From contig NC_056001.1 of the NCBI RefSeq assembly GCF_018446385.1, positions 109,594,436 through 109,658,435 of the forward strand: 64,000 nucleotides of DNA, given 5' to 3'. The notes below the pieces were generated by a model. The model searched no databases. It was not told where the DNA came from and saw nothing but the letters and a program-made list of their open reading frames with translations. Below, piece by piece: positions 33,790-44,972 of the stretch. Each line of letters starts with the position of its first letter. The stretch's first letter is position 1. The translations under genes and the position numbers were made by a program. This stretch comes from Zingiber officinale (taxonomy: Eukaryota > Streptophyta > Magnoliopsida > Zingiberales > Zingiberaceae).

Positions 33790-36560
33790 GACTATATATA
33801 TTCTTTTATATCATTGAGTTTTATCTTTTATTGTATCATCATTATCTATACTTAAATAAATTTTATCTTATTTTATTATTACTAATTATGTCTTTTTTGA
33901 TTTTCCTCTTTTCCATTTGACGTGCGTATTTGTTATAGTTTTACATGACCTAACTAGAACATTTATTGATTATTTAAGTATATGCAAGTATCATCTTAAA
34001 CGTGTCATTCGAAGTTTTCCCTCAATAGCTTTAACTCTGACTTTCTCTCCAATGCTCTCATTTTTTATTCTGTCTATCTTCGTATGTCCACACATCTACC
34101 TTAACATCCTCATCTCTGCTAATGTGCTCGACTCATAACCCAACATTCAGCTCCATTTAACATAACAGGTCTAACTACGATTTTGTAGAATTTTTCTTTA
34201 ATTTATAGAGGTACTTTACAATCACATAAAACACTTGACGTTCTCGTTCATTACAACCACCCTGCTTGTATTCTATATAAGACATCTCTCTCAATCCCTC
34301 CATCATTTTGTAAAGATGATTCTAAATATTTAAAACACTCAGTTCCAGTCAACTCGTCATCTCCTATTTTATCAATTATCTTATTATGTCTAATATTGTT
34401 AAACTTAAATTCTACATCTCCTGTCTTTATTCTACTAAACATAAAATCTTTCCCTTCTAATATTTTCCGTCAAGATTCTAGTTTAGCTTTTACTTCTTTA
34501 CGTGTTTCATTTATAAAAATAATATCATCTGCAAATAACATGTAATACGGTACTGAATGTGTACAGTGAGTTCGTCCATAATTAGTGTAAAAAAATAAAG
34601 ACTTAGAGTTGATCTTTGATGTAACTTTATTTTTATTGAAAATGTTTCAATTACTCCGTCTAAAGTTTTTACTCTGGTCATTATATCCTTATACATATCC
34701 TTAATTAGTTCAATATATTTATGCTAACACATCTCTTTTCTAGAATTTTCCTAATAATTTCTCTTGGAATTCTATTATAAGCCTTTTCTAAGTCAATGAA
34801 TACCATGTGTAGATGTTATTTTTGCTCCTGATATTTTTCAATTAGTTGTCTAAAAATATGTATAACTTTTATTATCAATCTTTCAGGCATAAACCCAGAT
34901 TGATTTTCGGTTATCGTGGTCTCCTTAATCTTTTTCCTATTATTTTTTCCCAAAATTTCATAGTATGCCTCATTAGTTTAATACCCCAATAGTTTACACA
35001 ATTTTGTATATCTCTCTTATTCTTATATAAGGGAATTAGAATACTTACCCTCTATTGATTAAACATTTTTTTTATTTTCAATATCATATTAAATAATTTT
35101 ATAAGTCATTCAATACCTTATTTCTATTGGCACTTCCATACCTCTATCGAAATATCATCTGGTCCAACGATTTTTCCATTATACATACCATTTAAAAGTT
35201 GTTCTATTTCTAAAGTTTAAATTTTACCATAAAAATTTAAATTTTTATACTCATTTGACCTACTTAAATTACTTAAGTTAAGTTGGTCACCTAAATCTTC
35301 ATTAAAATTTGATAAAAATACCTCTTCCACTACTCTTTTATTTCTTCACCATTTACTAGTACCATATTGCATTCATTTTTAATATATTTTATTTGGATAA
35401 GATTTCTTATTTTTCTTTTTCTCACTTTAGCTATTCTATAAATGTCTCTTTCCCCTTTTATCCAATTTTTGATATAATCGTTCAAAAATTTCATTCTTTG
35501 CTTCATTCACTACTTGCTTAGCCTCTTTCTTGGTTATTGTATATTTTCTTAAGTTTTCCTCATTCTTACAAATATATAATTCTTTATAAGTTTTTCATTT
35601 TTCTTCACTTTCTATTGTACTTTCTCATTCCACTACCAAGATTCCTTACTTAGTGGTGTATATCCCTTTGACTCACTGACTATACTCTTAGCTACTATTT
35701 TCAACTTTGATACCATCTTTTTTGGGACTGAAGGATATTCATATATCTCTACAATGGTATCTGGTCTAAATCATGTCGTAATAGAGTCATCGTATATTTC
35801 ACCTAATGCTTGTACTCCTACTCTATCCTTAAATATATTTACTTCCCATTCTTTAACTTCCACCATTTAATTTTAGGAGTCGCATGTATTTTCTTTCAAT
35901 TGAACTATCTTAAAAACATATATCCAACATTACTAACCTATGTTGAGTAGTTAAGTTTTCTCCAAGATGACTTTACAATTTTTACAAATCTTTTTCTCTC
36001 TCTTCTAACCATAAGAAAGTCAATTTGTAATTTTTTATTTCCACTTTTGAATGTGACCAAATGTTCTTCTTTTTTCTTAAAAAACGTATTAATTAATATA
36101 AGGTTATATGCTATTGTAAAATCAAATATAGTTTTTCTTTCTTCATTTCTAGTTTCAAACTCATAACTCTCATGTACCATTTCGTATTCCTCATTTTTCA
36201 TTTCGACATGCCTAAATAGATCACCTTATATTAAAATCATTTCATTTGACAGAATGTTTTGTAATATTTCATCTAGGTCTTCCCAAAACTTTGATTTGAT
36301 AGTTTCATCTAATTCTACTTGCAGTACATATATGTTAATTGCGTTCATAGTTTCTTTTGTCACTATTATTTTAAGGGTTATAATTTTATCCACTTTTCTA
36401 ACTAGTACTACAACTTTATCTTTTAACAAACTATCTACAATAACATCCACTCCATTTCTTATTTTATTCTTTCCTATGTACTAACCCAAGTTTTCTATCA
36501 TCTCTATCTTTTCGCCTTTCTATTTTGTCTCTTGTATATACAAAATACTAATTCTTCTTT
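33790..36560 (-). mobile_element. RTE-type LINE, heavily decayed
   Basis: On the minus strand the endonuclease comes first: YIQETK near 36535, then NGVDVIVDSLLKDKVVVLVR, INIYVLQVELDETIKSKFWE and DFTIAYNLILINTFFKKKEE, with the QIDFLMVRR end near 36010. The reverse transcriptase follows, with GVHQGSTLS-like KLHQRSTLSLYFFTLIMDEL and the catalytic LFADDIIFIN (FADD at 34524-34535). The C-terminal part is present (ECFKYLESSLQNDGGIERDV, RIQAGWL near 34255, then a VWTYEDR region near 34090). Many stops and frame changes and a strong drift to A/T mark it as old. Left limit approximate; no target duplication found. Confidence 0.78.
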
Positions 36561-36612
36561 AATCATCACATGTACTAATGTTACAAATCTTAGACTATTA
36601 GTTTTTCTATAG

Positions 36613-38355
36613 TATTTGTTCTTATCTAATATATGATGTGAAAAATCTTACCTATTTAACACTACACCCAAATTCTCATGAAATATAGCGGTCCTTGTCA
36701 ATACGTTGTAGTCATATCTTACAATGTAAACTCTTGCATATTTAACACTATACTCGAGTTTTGGAGATGTAGTGTTTCTTGTCGAGACGTTATAGTTAAA
36801 CCCTACAACACGTTACTTTCAAGAACAACCTAAGATTAACACAATATTTTAATCATAATTTAATATTGATTGATAACCTAACGTAACACTCCTTTATCCA
36901 AACTTTAAATTAACTATAACTAATTTACCATGGACAGAGTTAGACAAACTATTAAACTATGGCAAATTAGTTAAAATAATTTTAAAAAATTATTAGATAG
37001 TAAAGTTACTAAATAATTGTGATGCAAGTACAATTAAACTTTAAATTCTAAAACCTTGAACTTCATATCCTATATCCTATATCCTATATCCTAAATATTA
37101 TTATATCAAAATATCCTCTACTAACTTGTCAAAATTATTTAAGTTTTATCAATATCACTTTAAAACAATTATAAAAGTTATTGAATAACTGCTTTGTAGA
37201 AACTACTAAATATATGTTACAATATTATAATAGTATCGTATTAACTATTACACATATAAAGCAACTGTTACACATTCAATAGCCTTAAAAAGCAAGGAAC
37301 AACGTTATCGAGCCACTATATATTGTAACCGTTACAATTAGCAACTACAACAATGCTGAAAGTAAAATTATTTTGGAAAATGAAACACCATTTGGTTTTT
37401 TTTTGTTTTTTGAAAAAGAAGAGCTCTGTTCACTGTATACGTTAGAATGCCCTTTTCCACAAACACAATAACATGCAAGAAAACACAAACTCAGTAACAG
37501 ATTATCCAGCAATATAATCCAATCAAACAAATATAAATAAACACGTAAAATTAAAAATTTTAAGCAATAAGAGGTAAAACGAGATACTTTTGAGAATTTA
37601 AATAATAAAAGGTAAAACAGATCGAAGGGGCTGTTTAGGATGAGAACAACCAAATATATAGAGTATAAGAGCTTTAGATAATTTTGCATTATAATAAATA
37701 AGCTTTTTTTGTTTTTTCTGTTTACTCCAATTTATTATAGTTTACAATTCAAATTACCATACAAGAAGAATCTCAGACAAACAGTGCTTCACATATATAT
37801 AAGAATTTGTAATTGACAACATTCAGAAATAGAGTTTGTAATTATTGTGTTAACAAAAAAAGGCAATTTAAGTAGGTGACAGACTCTATCCACATAATAA
37901 GAGTGACTCTTTCAATGAAGCTCAACAAAGAAGCTTCTAACTAGAATGCTATTCTCCTTCAGCTTTCAACAATATTAAGAGATGAGATAGAAGGAAAGTG
38001 ATTTCTCACTAACCTTGACAGTTGTCACTGTACCACATGAACCAAAACTTTGCTGAAAGAACTTTTTTTTTCACATTTTAAAACACAATTTCTTCTATTT
38101 GCGAGGAGTTCAACTGACAACTTCCTAGAATAAGTGATTTGCAAGTCAATCAGGTAGTAAAAAAGGAATATGGAAAAGACTAGCATTCTCATGTCCATAT
38201 TAGCAATTACATTCATAATTGGCCGGCCAGGAAAGTATCAAGTAAACCATATGAGAAACTAGAACAAGATTAGTTCAATATCATTACTTATCTAGAAAAG
38301 AAACTCATACCCAAATGTACCCCTGTTAGATATTCCTTGCAAACTCAGCTACAAC
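36613..38355. other. Non-coding 3' flank of mTERF gene in unit A
   Basis: AT-rich. Contains a short TATCC(TA) repeat (ATCCTATATCCTATATCCTA, about 37070-37095) and several poly-A/T runs. No gene recognised. Confidence 0.6.
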
Positions 38356-39471
38356 TCACAAGACTTCATGCAGTTTGGGTAATTTATCTTGGTAAGGGAG
38401 CACATACTTCTGCAAAAAATATGGACCAGATGATGAGAAAAATCCATGTAGCTTGTCTGTTGTATTCCATAACCCTTCAGATTTCAATATCTCCATCACA
38501 CGAAATCGAGGAATCAACCTCTTTTCCAAACTTAATCCTAAAGGCTTCGGGTGGTAAGCAATGTCTAAAGGTGCAATCCCAACATCCTTGACCAAAAATT
38601 CCATCTTTCCCAGCAATGACTCTGTGGAAAGCTTTAGAAAACTTGGTTGTTTCTTGACTGCAGTATTGAAATCCGAATTTGACCAGCCAAAATTGTTCAT
38701 GAGCTTGACATGGGCCTCAAATTTTTCCCTGCTGACCCCGTGCAGCACATCAAGGATCCAGAGGAACATTCTAGATTCCCGGGTAATTCCAATCCCCTCA
38801 ACTCTATCTACCAGAGCCCGGAGGGTGTCTGGGTTCAGCATGATGAAGCTCGGGTGAAATTTAATGACAAGAGAAACCCGCTTTTCAGAAATACCACATT
38901 CATCCCGTAAGAATTTCATGTTGGGGTGTAGTACATTCTCAATGTTGCTGCTAAAAAACCATCCGGAATTCCGGAGATTCTTGAGGAGGATCTCCTTCGA
39001 TCCAAATAAACTTTCCCAAACCTTCAATCTGGGAAGAAGCGTGTTCTGGACGTTGAGCCAAATGATGAAGGGTTGCCGCATAACGACATTGACGACGTCG
39101 GACTCAGACAACCCCATGTCGCGCAAAAAATTGAACTTCGGAGCGAGGTTCGTCTCCACATCACAGCCGAGCAATACTGGCCTCCAAGATATTAGCTTTC
39201 TGATATTAGCGCCATCTAGGCCCCGAGATCTGAGGAATCCAAGAACGGCGTCGGCTCTCTCGGTGGACTGACAGCGGGAGAGCTTCTTTGAGACCTTGGA
39301 AGCATCCTTGGCGGAGAACCCGCATGTATCCACGAGGTAATCGACCGGGAAGTGCGTATCGGTAGAAGCGGTGGCGCCTGAAGAGGAGACAGAAGTGACG
39401 GTGGAGAAGAAGACGCGGAGGAGTTGGGTCGGAGGAGGGAGGGCATAGCGGCGGACCAAGGAGTGAAACAT
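38356..39471 (-). CDS. mTERF family protein, tandem copy A (complete)
   Basis: 371 residues in one exon, starting MFHSLVRRYALPPPTQLLRV with a Ser/Thr-rich presequence (FFSTVTSVSSSGATAST), so organelle targeting is likely. mTERF repeats follow: FSAKDASKVSKKLSR, ADAVLGFLRSRGLDGANIRK, LAPKFNFLRDMGLSESDVVN, MKFLRDECGISEKRVSLVIK, FGWSNSDFNTAVKKQPSFL, ending KYVLPYQDKLPKLHEVL. It differs from the second tandem copy at eight residues and is more distant from the copy at 32-33 kb. Both tandem copies keep an open frame, so both may be functional. The conserved AAGCCCTAA block lies about 65 bp upstream. Confidence 0.94.
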   Translation of the reverse strand: MFHSLVRRYALPPPTQLLRVFFSTVTSVSSSGATASTDTHFPVDYLVDTCGFSAKDASKVSKKLSRCQSTERADAVLGFLRSRGLDGANIRKLISWRPVLLGCDVETNLAPKFNFLRDMGLSESDVVNVVMRQPFIIWLNVQNTLLPRLKVWESLFGSKEILLKNLRNSGWFFSSNIENVLHPNMKFLRDECGISEKRVSLVIKFHPSFIMLNPDTLRALVDRVEGIGITRESRMFLWILDVLHGVSREKFEAHVKLMNNFGWSNSDFNTAVKKQPSFLKLSTESLLGKMEFLVKDVGIAPLDIAYHPKPLGLSLEKRLIPRFRVMEILKSEGLWNTTDKLHGFFSSSGPYFLQKYVLPYQDKLPKLHEVL

Positions 39472-42031
39472 ATCGTGGATTCGTGGGCGCGTGTCAAGCG
39501 TCCTCGTGAAGTCGACCTAAATTGATCCCGTAAAGCCCTAATTCAATCGCATCTTCCGGGCTACCTTCACTATTCGTTGTTTAAAATTTAAAATTATAAA
39601 ATTCTATGTGTTGATCGGATATAATATATATATATTTAGAATTTAAAATAAAAAAATATTATTCTTTAAAAAATTTAAAAAAAAAAAAATTGGGTGGAGA
39701 TGTCTAGGCCAAATCCAGACCCTCAATCACTATGATGCGAATGGTTACGCTTATAGTTTTAATTTTTTTTACCTTAAATACTATAAATTTATTCTTAAAC
39801 ACTCTCAAGATAAAATTTAATTGTCTTAACTCCATAATTAAAAAAAATAAATAAAAAAAGTGCTATTAGGCATTCTAAATATATACCCTGTAGTATTTAT
39901 TTTTTAAAATTTTAATTTTTTTTAGTTTGAACATGACAATCAAAACACTAAATCCTAGAAGTAAAATCTAATTAGCTTAATCCGAGAGTCAACCAAATAA
40001 TAAATGAATCGAGACTCTTGAATTCAATCCAGGTGACTAGATTGTTATCGCAGACAAAGTTCGCAGCATTTCATCCACGACATATCAAATTTATATATAT
40101 AATTTTGATATGTTGTCGATCTTATGTCGTACACTCCATGAGCACTAATTGTTTTTTATTTTTTTAAACTCTTGGTTATCCCAATCATATTTTACCTTTT
40201 AGATTTACGGGGGTTGTGTCATAGTATTAAGTATTAAAAAATTTTAAATTGAAAAAAAATTTAGGTGCATAATGTGGGGCTTAAGATGAACAATATATAA
40301 AATATATATATAATTCAAGAATGTTAGTAAGTAAAAAAAGAAAAATCAAAATCTCAAGTAAATAAGTGAAATTCAACACACAATTTATTATTTCATATTG
40401 CAAGAAAACAGATAACACAATAACATCCAGATTATCGAGCAATATAAATCCAATCAAAACAACTTATAAATAACAAGTATTCCTACCAAGTTGTATAAGA
40501 TCTAAATCTTATATAGTAGTATAAGATCTTCAGACAATTTTGAATAATAATAAATAAGCTTTTTTTGGTCTGTATACTTCTCACACTTTCAGTCTCATCT
40601 CAGTTCTCATCGATCAACTAGTCTACATTTATCATACTTTACAATTCAAATTACAAGAATCTGAGATTAACAGTATGTATATGTAAGAATTTGCAATTGA
40701 TAGCATTTAGAAATGAAATGTACTGTGATTTTTCTGTAAAAAAAAAAGGCAATTTAAGTATGTGACAGACTTTATCCACATAATAAGAGTGATACTTTCG
40801 ATGAAGCTCAACAAAGAGGCTTCTAACTATAATTCTATTCTCCTTTAGCTTTCAACAATATTAAGAGATGAGATAGATTAAATAGAAGTGATATAGTCTG
40901 AATCTCCTCCTTGGAGCCTTTTTCCACTGTAGCACTTCACTAAGGGTTTGTACTGGTAGAGTCCCAGTTGACTCCTCATCCATGGCTGAGGTCCTCCTCC
41001 GGTCTTTATCGCTCCACTACCTCCGCCTATGAGTAGAAGTGCTTACAATGAGTGGGGGCTAGCACTGTCGGCTTTACCCCTCCGATGCTTAAGTCAACGA
41101 CGAGTTAAACAAAAAAAGTATTTCCCTCAAGGAAGGGCTCGATTGTTTGTTGGAATTCAATAAAAGTCCTACATTAGAAAAATTTAATAAAGATCATGGA
41201 TTTAAAATAATATAAGATATTTCCATTAGCATGAAGTTTTTTGGATATAGTCTAAGAGCAAAGTCACGAGGACTTATGTCTAAAGTGGACAATATTATGT
41301 TATTATGGAGATATGTAAACAAACTTTAGACATAACATTGTTATTTTCTTGTTATTAAAATAGAAAGGAAGAAAAAGAAGAAAAATACAGTCAGGGATCA
41401 TGAGAATATTATCTTTTTTATTCGAACTTAAGTTTCTTTTTATATAAATGAAACCTCGCTTCCCATGCCCCCTCACTCCTATTGTTTCATCTTTATGTGC
41501 TATGGGTGAGAGACAATTCCGACGTCAGGCGATGACTGTGCTTGGGTGTTAGAGATATGCCCTAACATGCACGGTTTTCTTCCTACCGCAAATAGCCAGG
41601 GACCAATCCCTAGGTGACAATGATGATCTGTCTTTTTGGGTGTGGGACATCTTTTAGTTTGGGGAAACACCTTTCCAAATTCGTTCTTCGATTCAGTTAA
41701 TCATTGTCATTTCCGTGGGAGTCAAAGGAGACAACACCACAGAATGAATTGAATTGCATGGGAGGGAATGCCCCCCCTAACAATCTTGTTATCAGCTTGA
41801 TAGAGTCCCCTGATGGATTGTTTGCGAGCATGATACTATTAGAGATAGTAAAAGAGGTTAGTCGGAGGGGTGGAGCCCAGAGGAGATATTCCCATGAGGG
41901 GTGTTCTTATTGGCTTGGATAATGGGTTGTAGACATTCCTTAGCGAGAATGCTGCTACACCGCTCATGAACTGTAGAGTGTGAGGACTAGTAGGGATTTA
42001 CCGAAGAAGATATCCTTACCATCATATTATT
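39472..42031. other. Non-coding 5' flank of unit A
   Basis: Starts with the conserved upstream block (39510-39545), then AT-rich DNA. Two moderately GC-richer stretches at about 40890-41110 and 41540-42000 look like remnants of something transcribed (a small frame with GGNAPPNNLVISLIESPDG at 41704) but I do not recognise a family. GACTG at 41534-41538 is the empty site matching the LTR insertion in unit B. Confidence 0.55.
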
Positions 42032-42040
42032 GTTAGAGTG
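42032..42040. other. 9-bp filler at the duplication junction
   Basis: GTTAGAGTG lies between the end of unit A and the start of unit B and is found at neither outer end, as expected of end-joining filler. Confidence 0.6.
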
Positions 42041-43856
42041 TATTTGTTCTTATCTAATCTATGATGTGAAAAATCTTGCATATTTAACACTACACCCAAA
42101 TTCTCATGAAGTTATAGCGGTCCTTGCCAATACGTTATAGTCATACCTTACAATGTAAACTCTTGCATATTTAACACTATACTCGAGTTTTGGAGATATA
42201 GTGTTTCTTGCCAAGACGTTACAGTTGGACCCTACAACACGTTACTTTCGAGAACAACCTAGCATTAGCACAATAATTTAATGAATAAATTCATTAAATA
42301 TTTATCATAGTTTAATACTGATTGATAACCTAACGTAACACTCCTTCTTTATCCAAACTTTAAATTAACTATAACTAATTTGCCATGGACAGGGTTGAGA
42401 AACTATTAAACTATGGCAAATTAGTTAAAATAATTTTAAAAAATTATTAGATAGTAAAGTTACTAAATAATTGTGATGCAAGTACAATTAAACTTTAAAT
42501 TCTAAAACCTTGAACTTCATATCCTATATCCTATATCGTATATCCTAAATCCTAAATATTATTATATCAAAATATCCTCTACTAACTTGTCAAAATTATT
42601 TAAGTTTTATCAATATCACATTAAAACAATTATAAAAGTTATTGAATAACTGCTTTGTAGAAACTACTAAATATATGTTACAATATTATAATAGTAACGT
42701 ATTAACTATTACACATATAAAGCAACTGTTACACATTGTAACTACTCCAATAGCCTTAAAAAGCAAGGAACAACGTTATTGAGCTACTATATATTGTAAC
42801 CGTTACAATTAGCTACTACAACAATGGTGAAACTAAAATTATTTTCGAAAATGAAACACCATTTTTTTTTTTGTTTTTTGAAAAAGAAGAGCTCTTTCAC
42901 TGTATACGTTAGAATGCCCTATTCCACAAACACAACAACATGCAAGAAAACACAAACTCAGTAACAGATTATCCAGCAATATAATCCAATCAAAGAATTA
43001 TAAATAAACACGTAAAATTAAAGAATTTAAGCAATAAGAGGTAAAACGAGATACTTTTGAGAATTTAAATAATAAAAGGTAAAACAGATCGAAGGGGCTG
43101 TTTAGTATGAGAACAACCAAATATATAGAGTATAAGAGCTTTAGATAATTTTGCATTATAATAAATAAGTTTTTTTTGTTTTTTCTGTTTACTCCTCACA
43201 CTTTCAGTCCTCATCGATCAACTACTCTAAATTTATTATAGTTTACAATTCAAATTACTATACAAGAAGAATCTCAGACAAACAGCTCTTCACATATATA
43301 TAAGAATTTGTAATTGACAACATTCAGAAATAGAGTTTGTAATTATTGTGTTAACAAAAAAAGGCAATTTAAGTAGGTGACAGACTCTATCCACATAATA
43401 ACAGTGGCTCTTTCAATGAAGCTCAACAAAGAAGTTTCTAACTAGAATGCTATTCTCCTTCAGCATTCAACAATATTAAGAGATGAGATAGAAGGAAAGT
43501 GATTTCTCACTAACCTTGGCAGTTGTCACTGTACCACATGAACCAAAACTTTGCTGAAAGAACTTTTTTTTTCACATTTTAAAACACAATTTCTTCTATT
43601 TGCGAGGAGTTCAACTGACAACTTCCTAGAATAAGTGATTTGCAAGTCAATCAGGTAGTAAAAAAGGAATATGGAAAAGACTAGCATCCTCATGTCCATA
43701 TTAGCAATTACATTCATAATTGGCCGGCCAGGAAAGTATCAAGTAAACCATATGAGAAACTAGAACAAGATTAGTTCAATATCATTACTTATCTAGAAAA
43801 GAAACTCATACCCAAATATACCCCTGTTAGATATTCCTTGCAAACTCAGCTACAAC
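42041..43856. other. Non-coding 3' flank of mTERF gene in unit B
   Basis: Copy of 36613-38355 with small indels, including the ATCCTATATCC repeat near 42525. Confidence 0.7.
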
Positions 43857-44972
43857 TCACAAGACTTCATGCAGTTTGGGTAATTTATCTTGGTAAGGGA
43901 GCACATACTTCTGCAAAAAATATGGACCAGATGATGAGAAAAATCCATGTAGCTTGTCTGTTGTATTCCATAACCCTTCAGATTTCAATATCTCCATCAC
44001 ACGAAATCGAGGAATCAACCTCTTTTCCAAACTTAATACTAAAGGCTTCGGGTGGTAAGCAATTTCTAAAGGTGCAATCCCAACATCCTTGACCAAAAAT
44101 TCCATCTTTCCCAGCAATGACTCTGTGGAAAGCTTTAAAAAAGTTGGTTGTTTCTTGACTGCAGTATTGAAATCCGAATTTGACCAGCCAAAATTGTTCA
44201 TGAGCTTGACATGGGCCTCAAATTTTTCCCTGCTGACCCCGTGCAGCACATCAAGGATCCAGAGGAACATTCTAGATTCCCGGGTAATTCCAATCCCCTC
44301 AACTCTATCTACCAGAGCCCGGAGGGCGTCTGGGTTCAGCATGATGAAGCTCGGGTGGAATTTAATGATAAGAGAAACCCGCTTTTCAGAAATACCACAT
44401 TCATCCCGTAAGAATTTCATGTTGGGGTGTAGTACATTCTCAATGTTGCTGCTAAAAAACCATCCGCAATTCCGGAGATTCTTGAGGAGGATCTCCTTCG
44501 ATCCAAATAAACTTTCCCAAACCTTCAATCTGGGAAGAAGCGTGTTCTGGACGTTGAGCCAAATGATGAAGGGTTGCCGCATAACGACATTGACGACGTC
44601 GGACTCAGACAACCCCATGTCGCTTAAAAAATTGAACTTCGGAGCGAGGTTCGTCTCCACATCACAGCCGAGCAATACTGGCCTCCAAGATATTAGCTTT
44701 CTGATATTAGCGCCATCTAGGCCCCGAGATCTGAAGAATCCAAGAACGGCGTCGGCTCTCTCGGTGGACTGACAGCGGGAGAGCTTCTTTGAGACCTTGG
44801 AAGCATCCTTGGCGGAGAACCCGCACGTATCCACGAGGTAATCGACCGGGAAGTGCGTGTCGGTAGAAGCGGTAGCGCCTGAAGAGGAGACAGAAGTGAC
44901 GGTGGAGAAGAAGACGCGGAGGAGTTGGGTCGGAGGAGGGAGGGCATAGCGGCGGACCAAGGAGTGAAACAT
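43857..44972 (-). CDS. mTERF family protein, tandem copy B (complete)
   Basis: 371 residues, one exon, starting MFHSLVRRYALPPPTQLLRV. An in-frame Met 11 codons upstream (45005) exists, but its lead MTRVTRPRIHD is not shared by the paralogs, so I chose 44972. Eight residue differences from copy A (for example GFFRS for GFLRS, LRNCG for LRNSG, KQPTF for KQPSF), all mild, suggest constraint since duplication. Presequence and mTERF repeats as in copy A; predicted organelle nucleic-acid binding protein. Confidence 0.94.
   Translation of the reverse strand: MFHSLVRRYALPPPTQLLRVFFSTVTSVSSSGATASTDTHFPVDYLVDTCGFSAKDASKVSKKLSRCQSTERADAVLGFFRSRGLDGANIRKLISWRPVLLGCDVETNLAPKFNFLSDMGLSESDVVNVVMRQPFIIWLNVQNTLLPRLKVWESLFGSKEILLKNLRNCGWFFSSNIENVLHPNMKFLRDECGISEKRVSLIIKFHPSFIMLNPDALRALVDRVEGIGITRESRMFLWILDVLHGVSREKFEAHVKLMNNFGWSNSDFNTAVKKQPTFLKLSTESLLGKMEFLVKDVGIAPLEIAYHPKPLVLSLEKRLIPRFRVMEILKSEGLWNTTDKLHGFFSSSGPYFLQKYVLPYQDKLPKLHEVL

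Larger units (their letters stand above)
36613..42031. repeat. Tandem segmental duplication, unit A (~5.4 kb)
   Basis: Begins TATTTGTTCTTATCTAAT and ends CCATCATATTATT. The whole stretch matches unit B (42041-49863) except for the solo LTR that only B carries. Each unit contains one mTERF gene with ~1.7 kb of 3' and ~2.5 kb of 5' flanking DNA. High similarity throughout, also in introns-free and non-coding parts, indicates a recent event. Confidence 0.92.

Noticed and set aside
36254-36484. Plus-strand frame opposite the LINE endonuclease
   Set aside because: The minus strand carries the endonuclease motifs; the plus frame is low-complexity Ser/Thr/Leu.
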